DNA of 64,000 bases from CAYJPV01 sp964372095 (GTDB taxonomy: Bacteria; Acidobacteriota; Vicinamibacteria; Vicinamibacterales; JAKQTR01), in NCBI GenBank assembly GCA_964372095.1, contig CAYJPV010000008.1, positions 1-64,000 of the forward strand, read 5' to 3'. A model generated the notes under the pieces. It did not search any database, was not told where the DNA came from, and was given only the letters and a program-made list of their open reading frames with translations. Every line of letters starts with the position of its first letter. Position 1 is the first letter of the stretch. A program made the translations under genes and the position numbers. Of this stretch, positions 51,468-61,500 are shown piece by piece.

Positions 51468-51959
51468 CTACTCGACCCAGCGTGTGGGCATGACGCCCCC
51501 GCCAGTGCCCGAGCCCGCGGGCCGGCGGCCCAGGAGATCGTCGCGGCCGGCAGCCGCAAGTTCGAAGAATCGTAACTGCTCCCGGACTTCACCCAGCAGC
51601 AGGTCCAGCATCTTGCGGTGACGGCCGTGAGGCACCATCCCGATCCGGGGCGTCCACGCCGCGATACACGCCCGGGCCGTGCGCACGTCGTCCTCGACGA
51701 CCGCTGTCGCCGACGCCGCCCCCGTGCCCCCCTGGGGCACAGGCAGCGACGGCCCGGGCTCGGGCCGTGTGCCCCCCAGGTCGTCAATGGCCGCGCCGAG
51801 CCACGTGAGGTGCGTATCTTCCCGGTTGAGGATGTACTGGTACGTGTTATTGAACTCGTACCCGGACACCAGCTGCGCGCCACGTTCGTGGCGGAGGTAC
51901 AGCGCGAGCTTCTCCCGGTACAAGTCCTGGAGCAGTGAGCGCAGGTCGGCGGGTTTCAC
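51468..51959 (-). CDS. Helical, possibly ferritin-like protein
   Basis: A 163-residue protein rich in helices. LRSLLQDLYREKLALYLRHE, YEFNNTYQYILNREDTHLTW and a later MLDLLLGEVREQLRFFELAA give a Glu/His pattern (E...H, NREDTH, GEVREQ) like a ferritin-type four-helix bundle, but I cannot confirm a metal site. A low-complexity Ala/Gly/Pro linker interrupts the middle. GTG 51959 overlaps the stop of the DksA-like gene (GTGA), so they are coupled. FolK follows after 9 bp. Confidence 0.5.
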   Translation of the reverse strand: MKPADLRSLLQDLYREKLALYLRHERGAQLVSGYEFNNTYQYILNREDTHLTWLGAAIDDLGGTRPEPGPSLPVPQGGTGAASATAVVEDDVRTARACIAAWTPRIGMVPHGRHRKMLDLLLGEVREQLRFFELAAAGRDDLLGRRPAGSGTGGGVMPTRWVE

Positions 51960-52288
51960 GAGTTCTGCTTCTCTTTGCACGTGATGCAGACGCGCGTCCA
52001 GGGAATGGCCTTGAGCCGCGCAGGCGAAATCGGCTCGCCGCAGTCGCGGCAGATCCCGAAGGCCCCCTTATCGATCCGGGCCAGCGCTTCGTCGATGGCC
52101 TGGAGGATCTTGGCGTCGGTCTGCTTCAACTTCAGCGCGATGTGGACTTCGTTGTTCCCGCTCGCCTGGTCGGCGAGATCGCCCTGTCGGGAGTTGTTCT
52201 CCATCGACGCCTGCAGAGGCCTGATTCCGCCCGAGCCCAGAATCTCGGCCCGCTTTTCCATCAGCGCCTCACGGTAACTTTCTGACAT
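51956..52288 (-). CDS. DksA/TraR-type C4 zinc-finger protein
   Basis: A 110-residue protein with an N-terminal coiled-coil-like helix pair and the C-terminal zinc finger FGICRDCGEPISPARLKA followed by VCITCKEKQNS (CxxC and CxxC). DksA-like proteins bind RNA polymerase's secondary channel and adjust transcription. The start at 52288 has GCAGGAG upstream. It is the first gene of a tightly overlapping unit (this gene, the ferritin-like gene, FolK-nitrilase and the 85-residue protein). Confidence 0.87.
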   Translation of the reverse strand: MSESYREALMEKRAEILGSGGIRPLQASMENNSRQGDLADQASGNNEVHIALKLKQTDAKILQAIDEALARIDKGAFGICRDCGEPISPARLKAIPWTRVCITCKEKQNS

Positions 52289-52421
52289 GCGCAAACTCCT
52301 GCGTCGGCACCAGCGGTACTTCCGCCGCGGCACGTGGCGCCGCCGGCGGCCGCGCAGGGACCTTGCGGAGTCCCGCGCGAGAGGGTCAATACGGCATCAT
52401 AGCACCACGCCTGCCGGGTAT

Positions 52422-54959
52422 CTACTCCGCCCGGAGCGTGCCGAGAGGCTTGCGCCGCAGGACGTCCAGACTGGCCAGGAGCCCCACCGTGGTGACCAGC
52501 ACGACGCTCCCGCCCAGGCCCGCCAGCAGGTACATGAACTGCGGATGCCACGGCACATTGAGCGCAAACCGGCTGATGCCCCATGACAGGGCCAAGGCCC
52601 CCGTCGACCCGACAGCTCCGGCCACCAGGCCCAGGAGCCCGTACTCGACCAGGAGGATGGCGCCCACCAGGCGGGTCGTCGCTCCCAGGGTCTTCAGGAC
52701 GGCTGCCTCGTAGATCCGCTGGAACTTGGTCATCGAGATAGACCCGATCAGGATCAGCGTACCGCTGAACAGGACCAGGGCCCCGACCACCGTCACGGCC
52801 GCCGTGACATTGCCAATCACGACACTGATGTTGGCCAGGATCTCCTGACCGTCGACAGCGGACACATTGGGAAACCGCGTCGAGATGTCCCGCTGCAGCC
52901 GGGCGCGGGCGGTGCTCCCCGCGGGTCCCCGCAACAGCACGATGTAGGTATGGGGCGCCGCATCCAGCACGCCCGGCCGGAAGAGGAACATAAATCCGCC
53001 CGACGCGGCGTCCGACCAGTCCACTCTCCGGACACTCGTCACGCGGGCTTCGACGATCCGGCCCAGCACGTCGAACTTGACACGGTCACCAATCTCGATG
53101 CCAAAGCGCGTGCGCAGACTCTCTTCAATCGACACCTCGGCGTCGGCTGAGGGGGCCGGAGGCCAGAACGTCCCGTCCACGATCCGCTCGTTGCGCTCAA
53201 GCCGGTCGCGGTACGTGATCGAGTACTCGCGGCCCAGCGAGCCACGGCCCCGGACGTCTTCGTACCGCTCGAGATTCAGCGACTTGCCCGTCACACCCGT
53301 CACCCGCGCCCGCAGCATGGGAATGAGCACCGGCGTGCCGCGCAGACCCGACTCCGGCGCACCGAGGAACGCCTCGAGCGCCGCACGCTGATCCGTCTGC
53401 ACGTCAACCAGGAACATGTCCGGCGTGTCGGGACGCAGTTCCAGCTGGAACTCCCTCAGCAGGTTGGCCTGGAGCGTGCGCACCCCCACAACCAGAAACG
53501 CGCCCAGACCAACGGCCAGCAAAATGGCCCGCGTCTGGTTGCCGGGCCGGCCCACTCGCCGGGCCGCGAAGCGCACGACGAACGACCGGCTGGCCTGCAA
53601 GGGGGCCATGGCGCGCACCACCAGCCAGCCCGCGCCGTGCAATACCAGCACCACGCCGGCGAAGGCCACCGAGAGTACTGCGCCCACCTGGAGCGAGCCC
53701 GCCTGCCAGGAGGCAATGGCCACCAGCGCCGCCCCCACGACGCCCATCACGGCGTAGCGCACCCAGTCCCGGCCCCTCCGCACCTGGTCGGATCCGCGCA
53801 GCAGGAGCGACGGCCTGACGTGGCGCACGTCGAGCAGCGGCACGACAGCGAACAGCAGCGATACGAGCAGGCCGATGCCCAGCCCCTGCGCGACGGCGCT
53901 GACGCTGAGGGCGAAGCCCGTGGACACGCCGCTGGCCCGCTCAACCAGCGGCGTCAGCCAGGCCAGCGTCGCCGCCGCCAGACCGACGCCGGCCAGCGAT
54001 CCCACGAGACCCATCGCCATGACCTGCGCCACGTAGATCGCCAGCACGTCCCGGGACGTGGCACCGACGCATTTCAGAATCGCCACGGACCGCAGTTTCT
54101 GCTGGACGAACACGCGCACGACGCTCCAGACCCCGATGCCGCCCAGCACGACGATGACCAGACCGACCAGGCTGAGGTAGTTCTCGGTCCGCTCGAGATC
54201 GTCGCTGATGTTGTCCTCCGTCGACCGGTACGACCGCACCGACACGAACTGCCCCGTGAACGCCTGGCGCAGTTCCCGTGACAGCCGCTCCGCCCCCTGG
54301 TCCGACAGCCGAAGCATGACCCGGTAGCTGGCCCGGCTGCCGTAGGACACGAGTCCCGTGCGCTTCAGGTCCTCGTAGTCCACGAACACCCGCGTCCCGA
54401 AGTTGAACCCGCCGAGCCGGCGCCCGGGCTCGACGGTGACCACTCCCCTGATTGTGAAGGCCCGGTCTCCGATCATGATCCGGTCGCCCACGGCGACATC
54501 GAGCTGCGCCAGCAGTTCGGGTCTGACCACCGCCCCGCCCCCGGCCAGGAGTGCGTGGCTGAACGCCCCACCGCCCTCGAGCGTGATCGTGCCGTAGAGC
54601 GGGTATCCCGACTGGACGCCGCGCAGTTCCGCCAGACGGGCCACCGCCTTACCGCTGTCCGCGGGGCGCACCATCGTCATCGTCTCGAGTTCTTCGAGGC
54701 GCTGCACCGCCGGCACGGTGGCGAGCCGCTTCTCGATGGCCGCAATCAGGTCGGCGTCCCAGGGACGGTTCGTCGAGACGCGGACGTCGGCGCCCAGCAT
54801 CGTGCGCGCTTCGCGCGTCAACGTCTCCCGGACCGCGGAGATCACCGACCGCAACGTCACGATGGAGCCGACGCCGATGGCCAGGCACAGGAAGAAGAAG
54901 GCCAGCCGCTTCCAGCCGGCCCGCAGTTCGCGAACCACCATGCGCAGGACGAACGCCAT
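52422..54959 (-). CDS. FtsX-like ABC permease, YbbP type
   Basis: An 845-residue permease: a first helix (RLAFFFLCLAIGVGSIVTL), a periplasmic domain, then an FtsX block (YLSLVGLVIVVLGGIGVWSVV to about 400), further helices to about 490, a second periplasmic domain, and a second FtsX block (AAVTVVGALVLFSGTLILIG to end). This double-FtsX layout matches YbbP (LolCE-like), which works with YbbA. It lies 1 bp after the ybbA-like stop. It may move lipids or envelope molecules; the true substrate is unknown. Confidence 0.9.
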   Translation of the reverse strand: MAFVLRMVVRELRAGWKRLAFFFLCLAIGVGSIVTLRSVISAVRETLTREARTMLGADVRVSTNRPWDADLIAAIEKRLATVPAVQRLEELETMTMVRPADSGKAVARLAELRGVQSGYPLYGTITLEGGGAFSHALLAGGGAVVRPELLAQLDVAVGDRIMIGDRAFTIRGVVTVEPGRRLGGFNFGTRVFVDYEDLKRTGLVSYGSRASYRVMLRLSDQGAERLSRELRQAFTGQFVSVRSYRSTEDNISDDLERTENYLSLVGLVIVVLGGIGVWSVVRVFVQQKLRSVAILKCVGATSRDVLAIYVAQVMAMGLVGSLAGVGLAAATLAWLTPLVERASGVSTGFALSVSAVAQGLGIGLLVSLLFAVVPLLDVRHVRPSLLLRGSDQVRRGRDWVRYAVMGVVGAALVAIASWQAGSLQVGAVLSVAFAGVVLVLHGAGWLVVRAMAPLQASRSFVVRFAARRVGRPGNQTRAILLAVGLGAFLVVGVRTLQANLLREFQLELRPDTPDMFLVDVQTDQRAALEAFLGAPESGLRGTPVLIPMLRARVTGVTGKSLNLERYEDVRGRGSLGREYSITYRDRLERNERIVDGTFWPPAPSADAEVSIEESLRTRFGIEIGDRVKFDVLGRIVEARVTSVRRVDWSDAASGGFMFLFRPGVLDAAPHTYIVLLRGPAGSTARARLQRDISTRFPNVSAVDGQEILANISVVIGNVTAAVTVVGALVLFSGTLILIGSISMTKFQRIYEAAVLKTLGATTRLVGAILLVEYGLLGLVAGAVGSTGALALSWGISRFALNVPWHPQFMYLLAGLGGSVVLVTTVGLLASLDVLRRKPLGTLRAE

Positions 54960-54960
54960 C

Positions 54961-55647
54961 TTAGGCCACCGGCTCCTCAGGCGCGCCGTCGCTGTCCACA
55001 CGCCCGCCCCGCAACCGCAGGACCCGGTCGGCATGGGACGCCAGCGTCATGTCGTGGGTGGCCAGCAGCAGCGTGACGCCGCGGGTCCGCCTGATCTCCA
55101 GCAGGAGTTCCATCACATGCTGCCCGTTGGCGCTGTCCAGATTGCCCGTCGGTTCGTCCGCCAGCAGGATCGGCGGATCGTTCGACAACGCCCTGGCCAG
55201 GGCCACACGCTGCTGTTCCCCGCCGGACAGCTGGGAGGGATAGTGGTGCCCCCTGGCCTGCAGGCCCACCTCGTCCAGCAGCATCCGCCCGCGCGATGCC
55301 GCGTCGCGCCGCCCTGCAATCTCCATCGGCACCATGATGTTCTCGAGAGCCGTCAGCGACGGAATCAGGTGGAAGAACTGGAACACGAACCCGATCTTCT
55401 CGCCCCGAAGCCGCGCCAGCTGGTCTTCGGTCAGCCCAGTGATCTCGAGGCCGTCGATGGCAATCGACCCGCCGGATGGCGCATCGAGGCCGGCGACGAG
55501 TCCCAGCAGCGTCGACTTGCCGCTGCCCGACGGGCCGATGATGGCCACGAACTCGGACTGGCCGATGCGATAGTCGAGTGGGTGGAGGATCGTCAGCGGC
55601 TCCTGGCCGCTCATCACCGTCTTGGAGACCTGTGTGAGTTGAATCAT
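54961..55647 (-). CDS. ABC transporter ATPase, YbbA type
   Basis: A 228-residue ATPase with Walker A GPSGSGKSTLLG, the signature LSGGEQQRVALARAL, Walker B ILLADEPTGNLD and H-loop ATHDMTL. It pairs with the YbbP-like permease downstream. Its ATG overlaps the stop of the TesA-like gene by 4 bases (ATGA). The order tesA-ybbA-ybbP is the arrangement of E. coli, and here all three are in one leftward unit. Confidence 0.92.
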   Translation of the reverse strand: MIQLTQVSKTVMSGQEPLTILHPLDYRIGQSEFVAIIGPSGSGKSTLLGLVAGLDAPSGGSIAIDGLEITGLTEDQLARLRGEKIGFVFQFFHLIPSLTALENIMVPMEIAGRRDAASRGRMLLDEVGLQARGHHYPSQLSGGEQQRVALARALSNDPPILLADEPTGNLDSANGQHVMELLLEIRRTRGVTLLLATHDMTLASHADRVLRLRGGRVDSDGAPEEPVA

Positions 55648-56354
55648 GGTGTGACTGCGGCCCGAACCGTTCGCTCGATCAGGGGCCAGAGGTTGTCGGC
55701 CACCTTGACCGTCCCTTCGGCGTTGGGATGAATGCCGTCGCCCTGGTTCAGCCCGGCGATGCCTGCAACGCCGTCGAGCAGGAATGGCAGCAGCGGCACA
55801 TCGTACCGGTCGGACAACGAGCGGTACACGCGGCGGAAAGCCAGGGTGTACACGGGGCCGAGATTGGGAGGAGCTTCCATGCCCGCCAGGATGACGGCGA
55901 TCCCCCGCCCCTGCGCGCGTTCGATGATGGCGGCGAGGTTCCGCTGCAGGTCGTCGGCCGGAAGCCCCCGCAACGCATCGTTGCCCCCGAGGGCCACGAC
56001 CAACACCCGGACATCACCGTCCAGCGCCCAGTCGACGCGACGGAGCCCGCCCGCCGACGTGTCACCGGACACGCCCGCGTTCACCACGTCCACCTCCAGC
56101 CCCGCCGCCCGGAGCCGGCCCTGAAGCAGGCTCGGGTACGACTGGTCCGCCGCCAGTCCGTATCCCGCAGTCAGACTGTCCCCGAGGGCCACCACGCGCG
56201 GGCGGGACGCCGCGGCAGCGGCCTCGGACCCGGTGCCGGCGGAGTTGGCCGGAGGCGGCGACGAACGCCCGCAGGACGTGGCGGTCACCGCAACGAGCAG
56301 CACCATCGCCATCGCCCTCGCGGCGGTGAACACCCGGAAAGGACTGCACATCAT
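55644..56354 (-). CDS. tesA: TesA-like SGNH esterase/lysophospholipase lipoprotein
   Basis: A 236-residue SGNH hydrolase with a lipobox at VTATSC, so a membrane-anchored lipoprotein. Catalytic Ser in VALGDSLTAGYG, Gly in NAGVSGDTS, Asn in ALGGNDALRG and Asp/His in GDGIHPNAEG. In E. coli TesA acts as thioesterase, lysophospholipase and protease I in the periplasm. The ATG at 56354 has AGGTG upstream; GTG 56363 in frame is possible. It is the first gene of the tesA-ybbA-ybbP unit and diverges from the isomerase gene. Confidence 0.88.
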   Translation of the reverse strand: MMCSPFRVFTAARAMAMVLLVAVTATSCGRSSPPPANSAGTGSEAAAAASRPRVVALGDSLTAGYGLAADQSYPSLLQGRLRAAGLEVDVVNAGVSGDTSAGGLRRVDWALDGDVRVLVVALGGNDALRGLPADDLQRNLAAIIERAQGRGIAVILAGMEAPPNLGPVYTLAFRRVYRSLSDRYDVPLLPFLLDGVAGIAGLNQGDGIHPNAEGTVKVADNLWPLIERTVRAAVTP

Positions 56355-56442
56355 CGGAGACACCTGTGTCAGTGGGACCGAATGTCCATTATCCTATACG
56401 GCGACGATCCGTGTCCGTTTCAGTCGAACCCCGGGGATTCCC

Positions 56443-58209
56443 ATGACTCACGACCAGCCGCCGGATCTCGATGCCCGTCTCCACACCCTGGCGGACCGCC
56501 TCGACGGCCGCTCCGCGCTCTGGGCCGGTTCGCTGGGCGACGCCGTCAACCGCGCCATCGCCCGCATCGGGCACGAGAAGACGCTGGACGCCATCTATCA
56601 CCAGACGCCGTCCGTGTGGTCCCAGGATCCCGCCGTCCAGCAGAAGATCGCGAACCGTCTCGGATGGCTGGTGTCGCCCCATGGCATGCTCGCCCACCTG
56701 CCGCGCGTGAGCGCGTTTGCTGCGTCGGTGCGGGAACGCGGCACGACCGACGTCGTGCTGCTGGGCATGGGCGGATCGAGTCTCGCGCCGGAGGTGCTGC
56801 GCGCGGTCGTCGGCGTGAAGCCGGGCTGGCCGCGGTTTCACATGCTGGATTCGACGGACCCGGACGCTGTCCTGGCCGTGGACCGGGCCATCGCGCTGCA
56901 GACCACCCTGTTCGTGCTGGCCAGCAAGTCGGGCGGCACGGTCGAACCCAATTCGATGGCCGCCCACTTCCGCCACCGGCTCGAAGCCGCCGGCGTGGCG
57001 AACTGGGGCAGCCGGTTCGCCGCCATCACCGACGAAGGCACGGCCCTCCACCAGCGCGCGCGCCAGGAGCGTTTCAGCGAGGTTTTCGTGAACCCGTCGG
57101 ACATCGGCGGCCGCTATTCGGCCGTGTCGTTGTTCGGCCTCGTGCCTGCGGCGCTCATGGGGCACGACATCGAGGCGTTCGTCGCCTGGGCCCGGGCCAT
57201 GCTCTGGGTCTGCGGACCCGGCCGGGCGCTGAAGACCAACCCGGCCGTCCTGCTCGGGGCCGCGATGGCCGTCGGCGCGCAGGCGGGCCGGGACAAGACC
57301 ACGCTCGTGCTGCCTCCCAGCCTCGAAACGTTCGGTCTCTGGGTGGAACAGCTGGTGGCTGAGAGTACGGGCAAGTCGGGCCTGGGTGTCGTGCCGGTGG
57401 CTGGCGAGCCCCTGTCCGGACCGGACACCTACGGAACGGATCGTCTGTTCGTGTCGCTGAATCTGGAGTCCGAGCGCGCCACGCGGCCCGTCGAGGCCCT
57501 GCGGACCCTGTCGGCGGCCGGAGCTCCATGGGTCGACATTCAGTTGCCCGAGCCCGAAGCCCTCGGGGCTGAGTTCGTACGCTGGGAACTGGCAACGGCC
57601 GTGGCTGGCGCCCTGCTTGGGGTCAATCCTTTCGACGAGCCAAACGTCGCGCAAGCCAAGGAGGCCACCGGGCGGCTGCTGGATCGGCGGGACGAAGCCG
57701 GCCGCCTGCCGCGACCGGAGGGCGGGTTGTCGGTGGGCGGCGCCACCGTCTGGCTGTCGACCGCCGCGCGCACGCAGTTGGCCGCCAGGCCTGCGGAGCG
57801 GTTCCTGGACCTGGTCGTCGCGGGCGACTACGTCGCCCTGCTTGGCTACCTCGGCCCGGACCCGGCCCTGGTGGCTCCCATCGCCCGGTTGCGTGAGGCC
57901 GTGCGGTCGGCCCGGCGATGCGCCACGACGTTCGGATACGGCCCGCGTTACCTGCACTCGACCGGACAGTTACACAAGGGCGGCGCCGACAACGGCGTGT
58001 TCGTCATCGTCTTTGGCGATACGGACGACGACGTCGCGGTGCCGGGTGAACCGTTCACGTTCCGGACTCTCGAGCACGCCCAGGCCCTCGGCGACTTCGC
58101 GTCGCTCGAAGCGACGGGACGCCGAGCGATGGCCGTGGAGCTGCCGAAGCAGAGACCTGCCGACATCGAGGCCTTCTGCACGGCGCTGGCTGCGGCGTTG
58201 GGGGCCTGA
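56443..58209 (+). CDS. Glucose-6-phosphate isomerase of the transaldolase-fusion (Tal-Pgi) type
   Basis: A 588-residue protein with two SIS domains. The first 80 residues (ALWAGSLGDAVNRAIARIGH, KTLDAIYHQTPSVWSQD) correspond to the linker and first helices of Tal-Pgi bifunctional proteins. The isomerase core has LLGMGGSSLAPEVLR, ASKSGGTVEPNSMAAHF and FVNPSDIGGRYSAVSLFG. The transaldolase half is absent. It interconverts glucose- and fructose-6-phosphate in glycolysis. The C-terminal FGYGPRYLHSTGQLHKGG is conserved in this subtype. A separate transaldolase, if any, lies outside this window. Confidence 0.88.
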   Translation: MTHDQPPDLDARLHTLADRLDGRSALWAGSLGDAVNRAIARIGHEKTLDAIYHQTPSVWSQDPAVQQKIANRLGWLVSPHGMLAHLPRVSAFAASVRERGTTDVVLLGMGGSSLAPEVLRAVVGVKPGWPRFHMLDSTDPDAVLAVDRAIALQTTLFVLASKSGGTVEPNSMAAHFRHRLEAAGVANWGSRFAAITDEGTALHQRARQERFSEVFVNPSDIGGRYSAVSLFGLVPAALMGHDIEAFVAWARAMLWVCGPGRALKTNPAVLLGAAMAVGAQAGRDKTTLVLPPSLETFGLWVEQLVAESTGKSGLGVVPVAGEPLSGPDTYGTDRLFVSLNLESERATRPVEALRTLSAAGAPWVDIQLPEPEALGAEFVRWELATAVAGALLGVNPFDEPNVAQAKEATGRLLDRRDEAGRLPRPEGGLSVGGATVWLSTAARTQLAARPAERFLDLVVAGDYVALLGYLGPDPALVAPIARLREAVRSARRCATTFGYGPRYLHSTGQLHKGGADNGVFVIVFGDTDDDVAVPGEPFTFRTLEHAQALGDFASLEATGRRAMAVELPKQRPADIEAFCTALAAALGA

Positions 58210-58567
58210 AGACCAACGCCTGCGGACTTCACAATCGTGCGGCGGCGTAGTACGCTGTTGGGTGCTCTCGGTGCCGGGCCAGGCACCATCGGATCCCCCC
58301 TCCCCGGATACCCGGGTTGTTCGAGCGCTGGCCCGCTGTCCTTCCCCCCCGAGTCCAGTCAGCCGAGCTCGTCGGTGCCCTCTGTTGCCGGAAACCCGGC
58401 GGCCGTCGGGCTGTTCGGAGCATCTGCCTCTGAAATGCCGTGTTTTGAACGGTTTCGAGGGGGCACGGAGGTTGCGTACGTGACCGGGGTCAGTCAGAAC
58501 CCGCCCCGGGGCACGCCGCAGGCACCTCCTCGGATCTACCCGGTTCCTTTTCGGAGATTGCAGACAC
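58210..58567. other. Intergenic region, 358 bp, no gene seen
   Basis: No coding frame with recognisable features on either strand. It holds a perfect 6-bp hairpin, GGTGCC-GGGCCA-GGCACC (58270-58287), and a 5-bp hairpin CCCGG-ATAC-CCGGG (58303-58316). These may be the end of the isomerase transcript, but neither is followed by a T-run. The remainder probably carries the nifJ promoter and leader; I see no riboswitch I can name. Confidence 0.5.
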
Positions 58568-61500
58568 ATGAAACGGGAGCACATCACCATCGACGGCAAC
58601 GAGGCAGCCGCCTCCGTTGCGCACCGCACCAACGAAGTCATTGCCATCTACCCGATCACCCCCTCGTCCAACATGGGCGAGTGGGCCGACGAGTGGTCGG
58701 CGAAAGGATACAAGAACATCTGGGGCACCGTGCCTCAGGTGGTCGAACTGCAGTCGGAAGGCGGCGCGGCTGGCGCCGTGCACGGTGCCTTGCAGGCCGG
58801 TGCGCTCACGACGACCTTTACGGCGTCGCAGGGCCTGCTCCTGATGATCCCGAACATGTACAAGATTGCGGGCGAGCTCACCTCGTACTGCATGCACGTG
58901 TCGGCCCGGACCGTGGCGACGCACGCGCTGTCGATCTTCGGCGATCACTCGGACGTGATGGCCTGCCGGCAGACGGGGTTCACGATGCTCGCGTCGGGCT
59001 CGGTTCAGGAAGCCCACGACTTCGCGGCCATCGGCCAGCTCGCGACGCTGCGGTCGCGGGTGCCGGTCCTCCACTTCTTCGACGGTTTCCGCACGTCCCA
59101 TGAAGTCACCAAGATGACGTCGCTTGCCGACGACGAACTGCTGGCGCTGTTGCCGAACGACCTGATCGCCGAGCACCGGAAGCGGGCGCTGACGCCGGAC
59201 GCGCCCCTGCTGCGCGGCACGGCGCAGAATCCCGACGCGTTCTTCCAGGCGCGCGAGGCGTGCAACCTGCATTACCTCGCCTGCCCGGGCCACGTGGACG
59301 CCGCCATGAAGCGGTTTGCCGAGGTGACGGGGCGCGCCTACGAACTGTTCGAGTACGTCGGACACCCGCAGGCCGAGCGCGTGCTCATCCTGATGGGCAC
59401 GGGCGCCGAGGTGGCACACGAGACCGTCGACTGGATGATGGCCAGGGGCGAGAAAGTCGGCGTCCTCAAGGTGCGCCTGTTCCGGCCGTTCTCGATCGAG
59501 CACTTCGTGAAGGCCCTGCCCGCCAGTGTGAAGGCCATCGCCGTCCTCGATCGCACGAAAGAGCCGGGGTCCGTCGGCGAACCTCTCTACCAGGACATCG
59601 TCACGGCCCTGCGCGAAGCGAGGCTGGACGGCACGTCGCCGCTCGCCTGCGACCCGGTCATCATCGGCGGCCGCTACGGCCTGTCGTCGAAAGAATTTAC
59701 GCCGGCCATGGTCAAGGTGGTGTACGACGAGCTGGCGAAGCCGTCGCCGAAGAACCACTTTACCGTCGGCATCACCGACGACGTCACCCACCTGTCGCTC
59801 CCGTTCGATCTGGATCTCGACATCGAGCCCGATTCGGTCCGGCGCTGCGTGTTCTTCGGCCTCGGAGCGGACGGCACCGTCGGCGCGAACAAGAACTCGA
59901 TCAAGATCATCGGGGAAGAGACTGACAACTACGCGCAGGGCTACTTCGTGTACGACTCGAAGAAAGCCGGCGCCATCACGATTTCGCACTTGCGGTTCGG
60001 GCCGGACCGGATCCGGTCGTCCTACCTCGTCAAGCAGGCCAAGTTCGTCGCCTGCCACCAGTACGAGTTCATGGACAAGTACGACGTGCTGGGGTACGCG
60101 GCGCCTGGCGGCGTCTTCCTGCTGAACAGCCCGTACAGCCCGGACGAGACGTGGAACCGCCTGGCCCGCGAGGTGCAGGAGGCCATCGTCGAGAAGCAGC
60201 TCGAGTTCTACGTGATTGACGGCTTCAAGGTGGCCCGCGACACGGGCATGGGCACCCGCATCAACACCGTGATGCAGACATGCTTCTTCGCGATTTCCGG
60301 CGTGCTGCCCCGCGACGAAGCCATCGCCCAGATCAAGAAAGCCATTGAGAAGACGTATGGCAAACGCGGCCCGGATGTCGTGAAGAAGAACTTCGCGGCG
60401 GTGGACCAGACCCTGGAACACCTCCACAAGTTCGCCGTGCCAGCCGCCGTCACGGCCACCCGGTCGTTGCCGCCGATCGTCTCGGACGCCGCGCCCGACT
60501 TCGTGAAGCGCGTGACAGCCGTGATGCTGGCCAACAAGGGGGACCTGCTGCCCGTCAGCGCCTTCCCGGTGGACGGCACATGGCCCGTCGGCACGACGCA
60601 GTGGGAGAAGCGGAACATCGCCCAGGACATCCCGGTCTGGGATCCGGCCATCTGCATCCAGTGCAACAAGTGTGTGATGGTGTGCCCGCACGCCGCCATC
60701 CGCGCCAAGGTGTACGAGTCGGATCTCCTGAAGGACGCGCCCGCGACCTACAAGTCCATCGACTTCAAGGGCAACGAGTTCAAGGGCATGAAGTACACGA
60801 TCCAGATCGCCCCCGAGGACTGCACCGGCTGCACGCTGTGCGCCGTGGTGTGCCCGGCCAAGGACAAGGCCAATCCGAAGCACAAGTCGCTCGACATGCA
60901 CGAACAGCGTCCGTTGCGTGACGCCGAGCGGGAGAACTACGCGTTCTTCCTGGGACTGCCCGAAGTCGACCGGACCAAGATCAAGGCGGACGTCAAGGGC
61001 GTGCAGTTCCTCCAGCCGCTGTTCGAGTACTCGGGCGCCTGCGTGGGGTGCGGCGAGACACCGTACGTCAAGCTGATGACCCAGCTGTTCGGCGACCGCG
61101 CCATCATCGCGAACGCCACGGGCTGCTCGTCGATTTACGGCGGCAACCTGCCCACCACGCCCTATACGGTCAATCCCGACGGGCGCGGGCCGGCCTGGAA
61201 CAACTCCCTGTTCGAAGACAACGCCGAATTCGGCTTCGGGTACCGCCTGGCCCTCGACAAACATGCCGAGCAGGCGCGCGAACTGCTCGCGCGGCTGGCG
61301 ACGCAGGTGGGCGGCGGGCTGGTAGACGGTCTGCTCTCGGCTGACCAGTCGTCCGAAGCCGGCCTGGCCGAACAGCGTGCGCGTGTCGTCGAACTCAAGA
61401 AGGCGCTCGAGCGCGTCGACTCGCTGGACGCCCGCCGTCTCGAACGCCTGGCCGACTATCTCGTCCGGAAGAGCGTCTGGATCGTCGGCGGCGACGGCTG

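Noticed and set aside
58210..58567. Riboswitch upstream of nifJ
   Set aside because: Only small hairpins are present; no conserved aptamer core could be recognised by eye.
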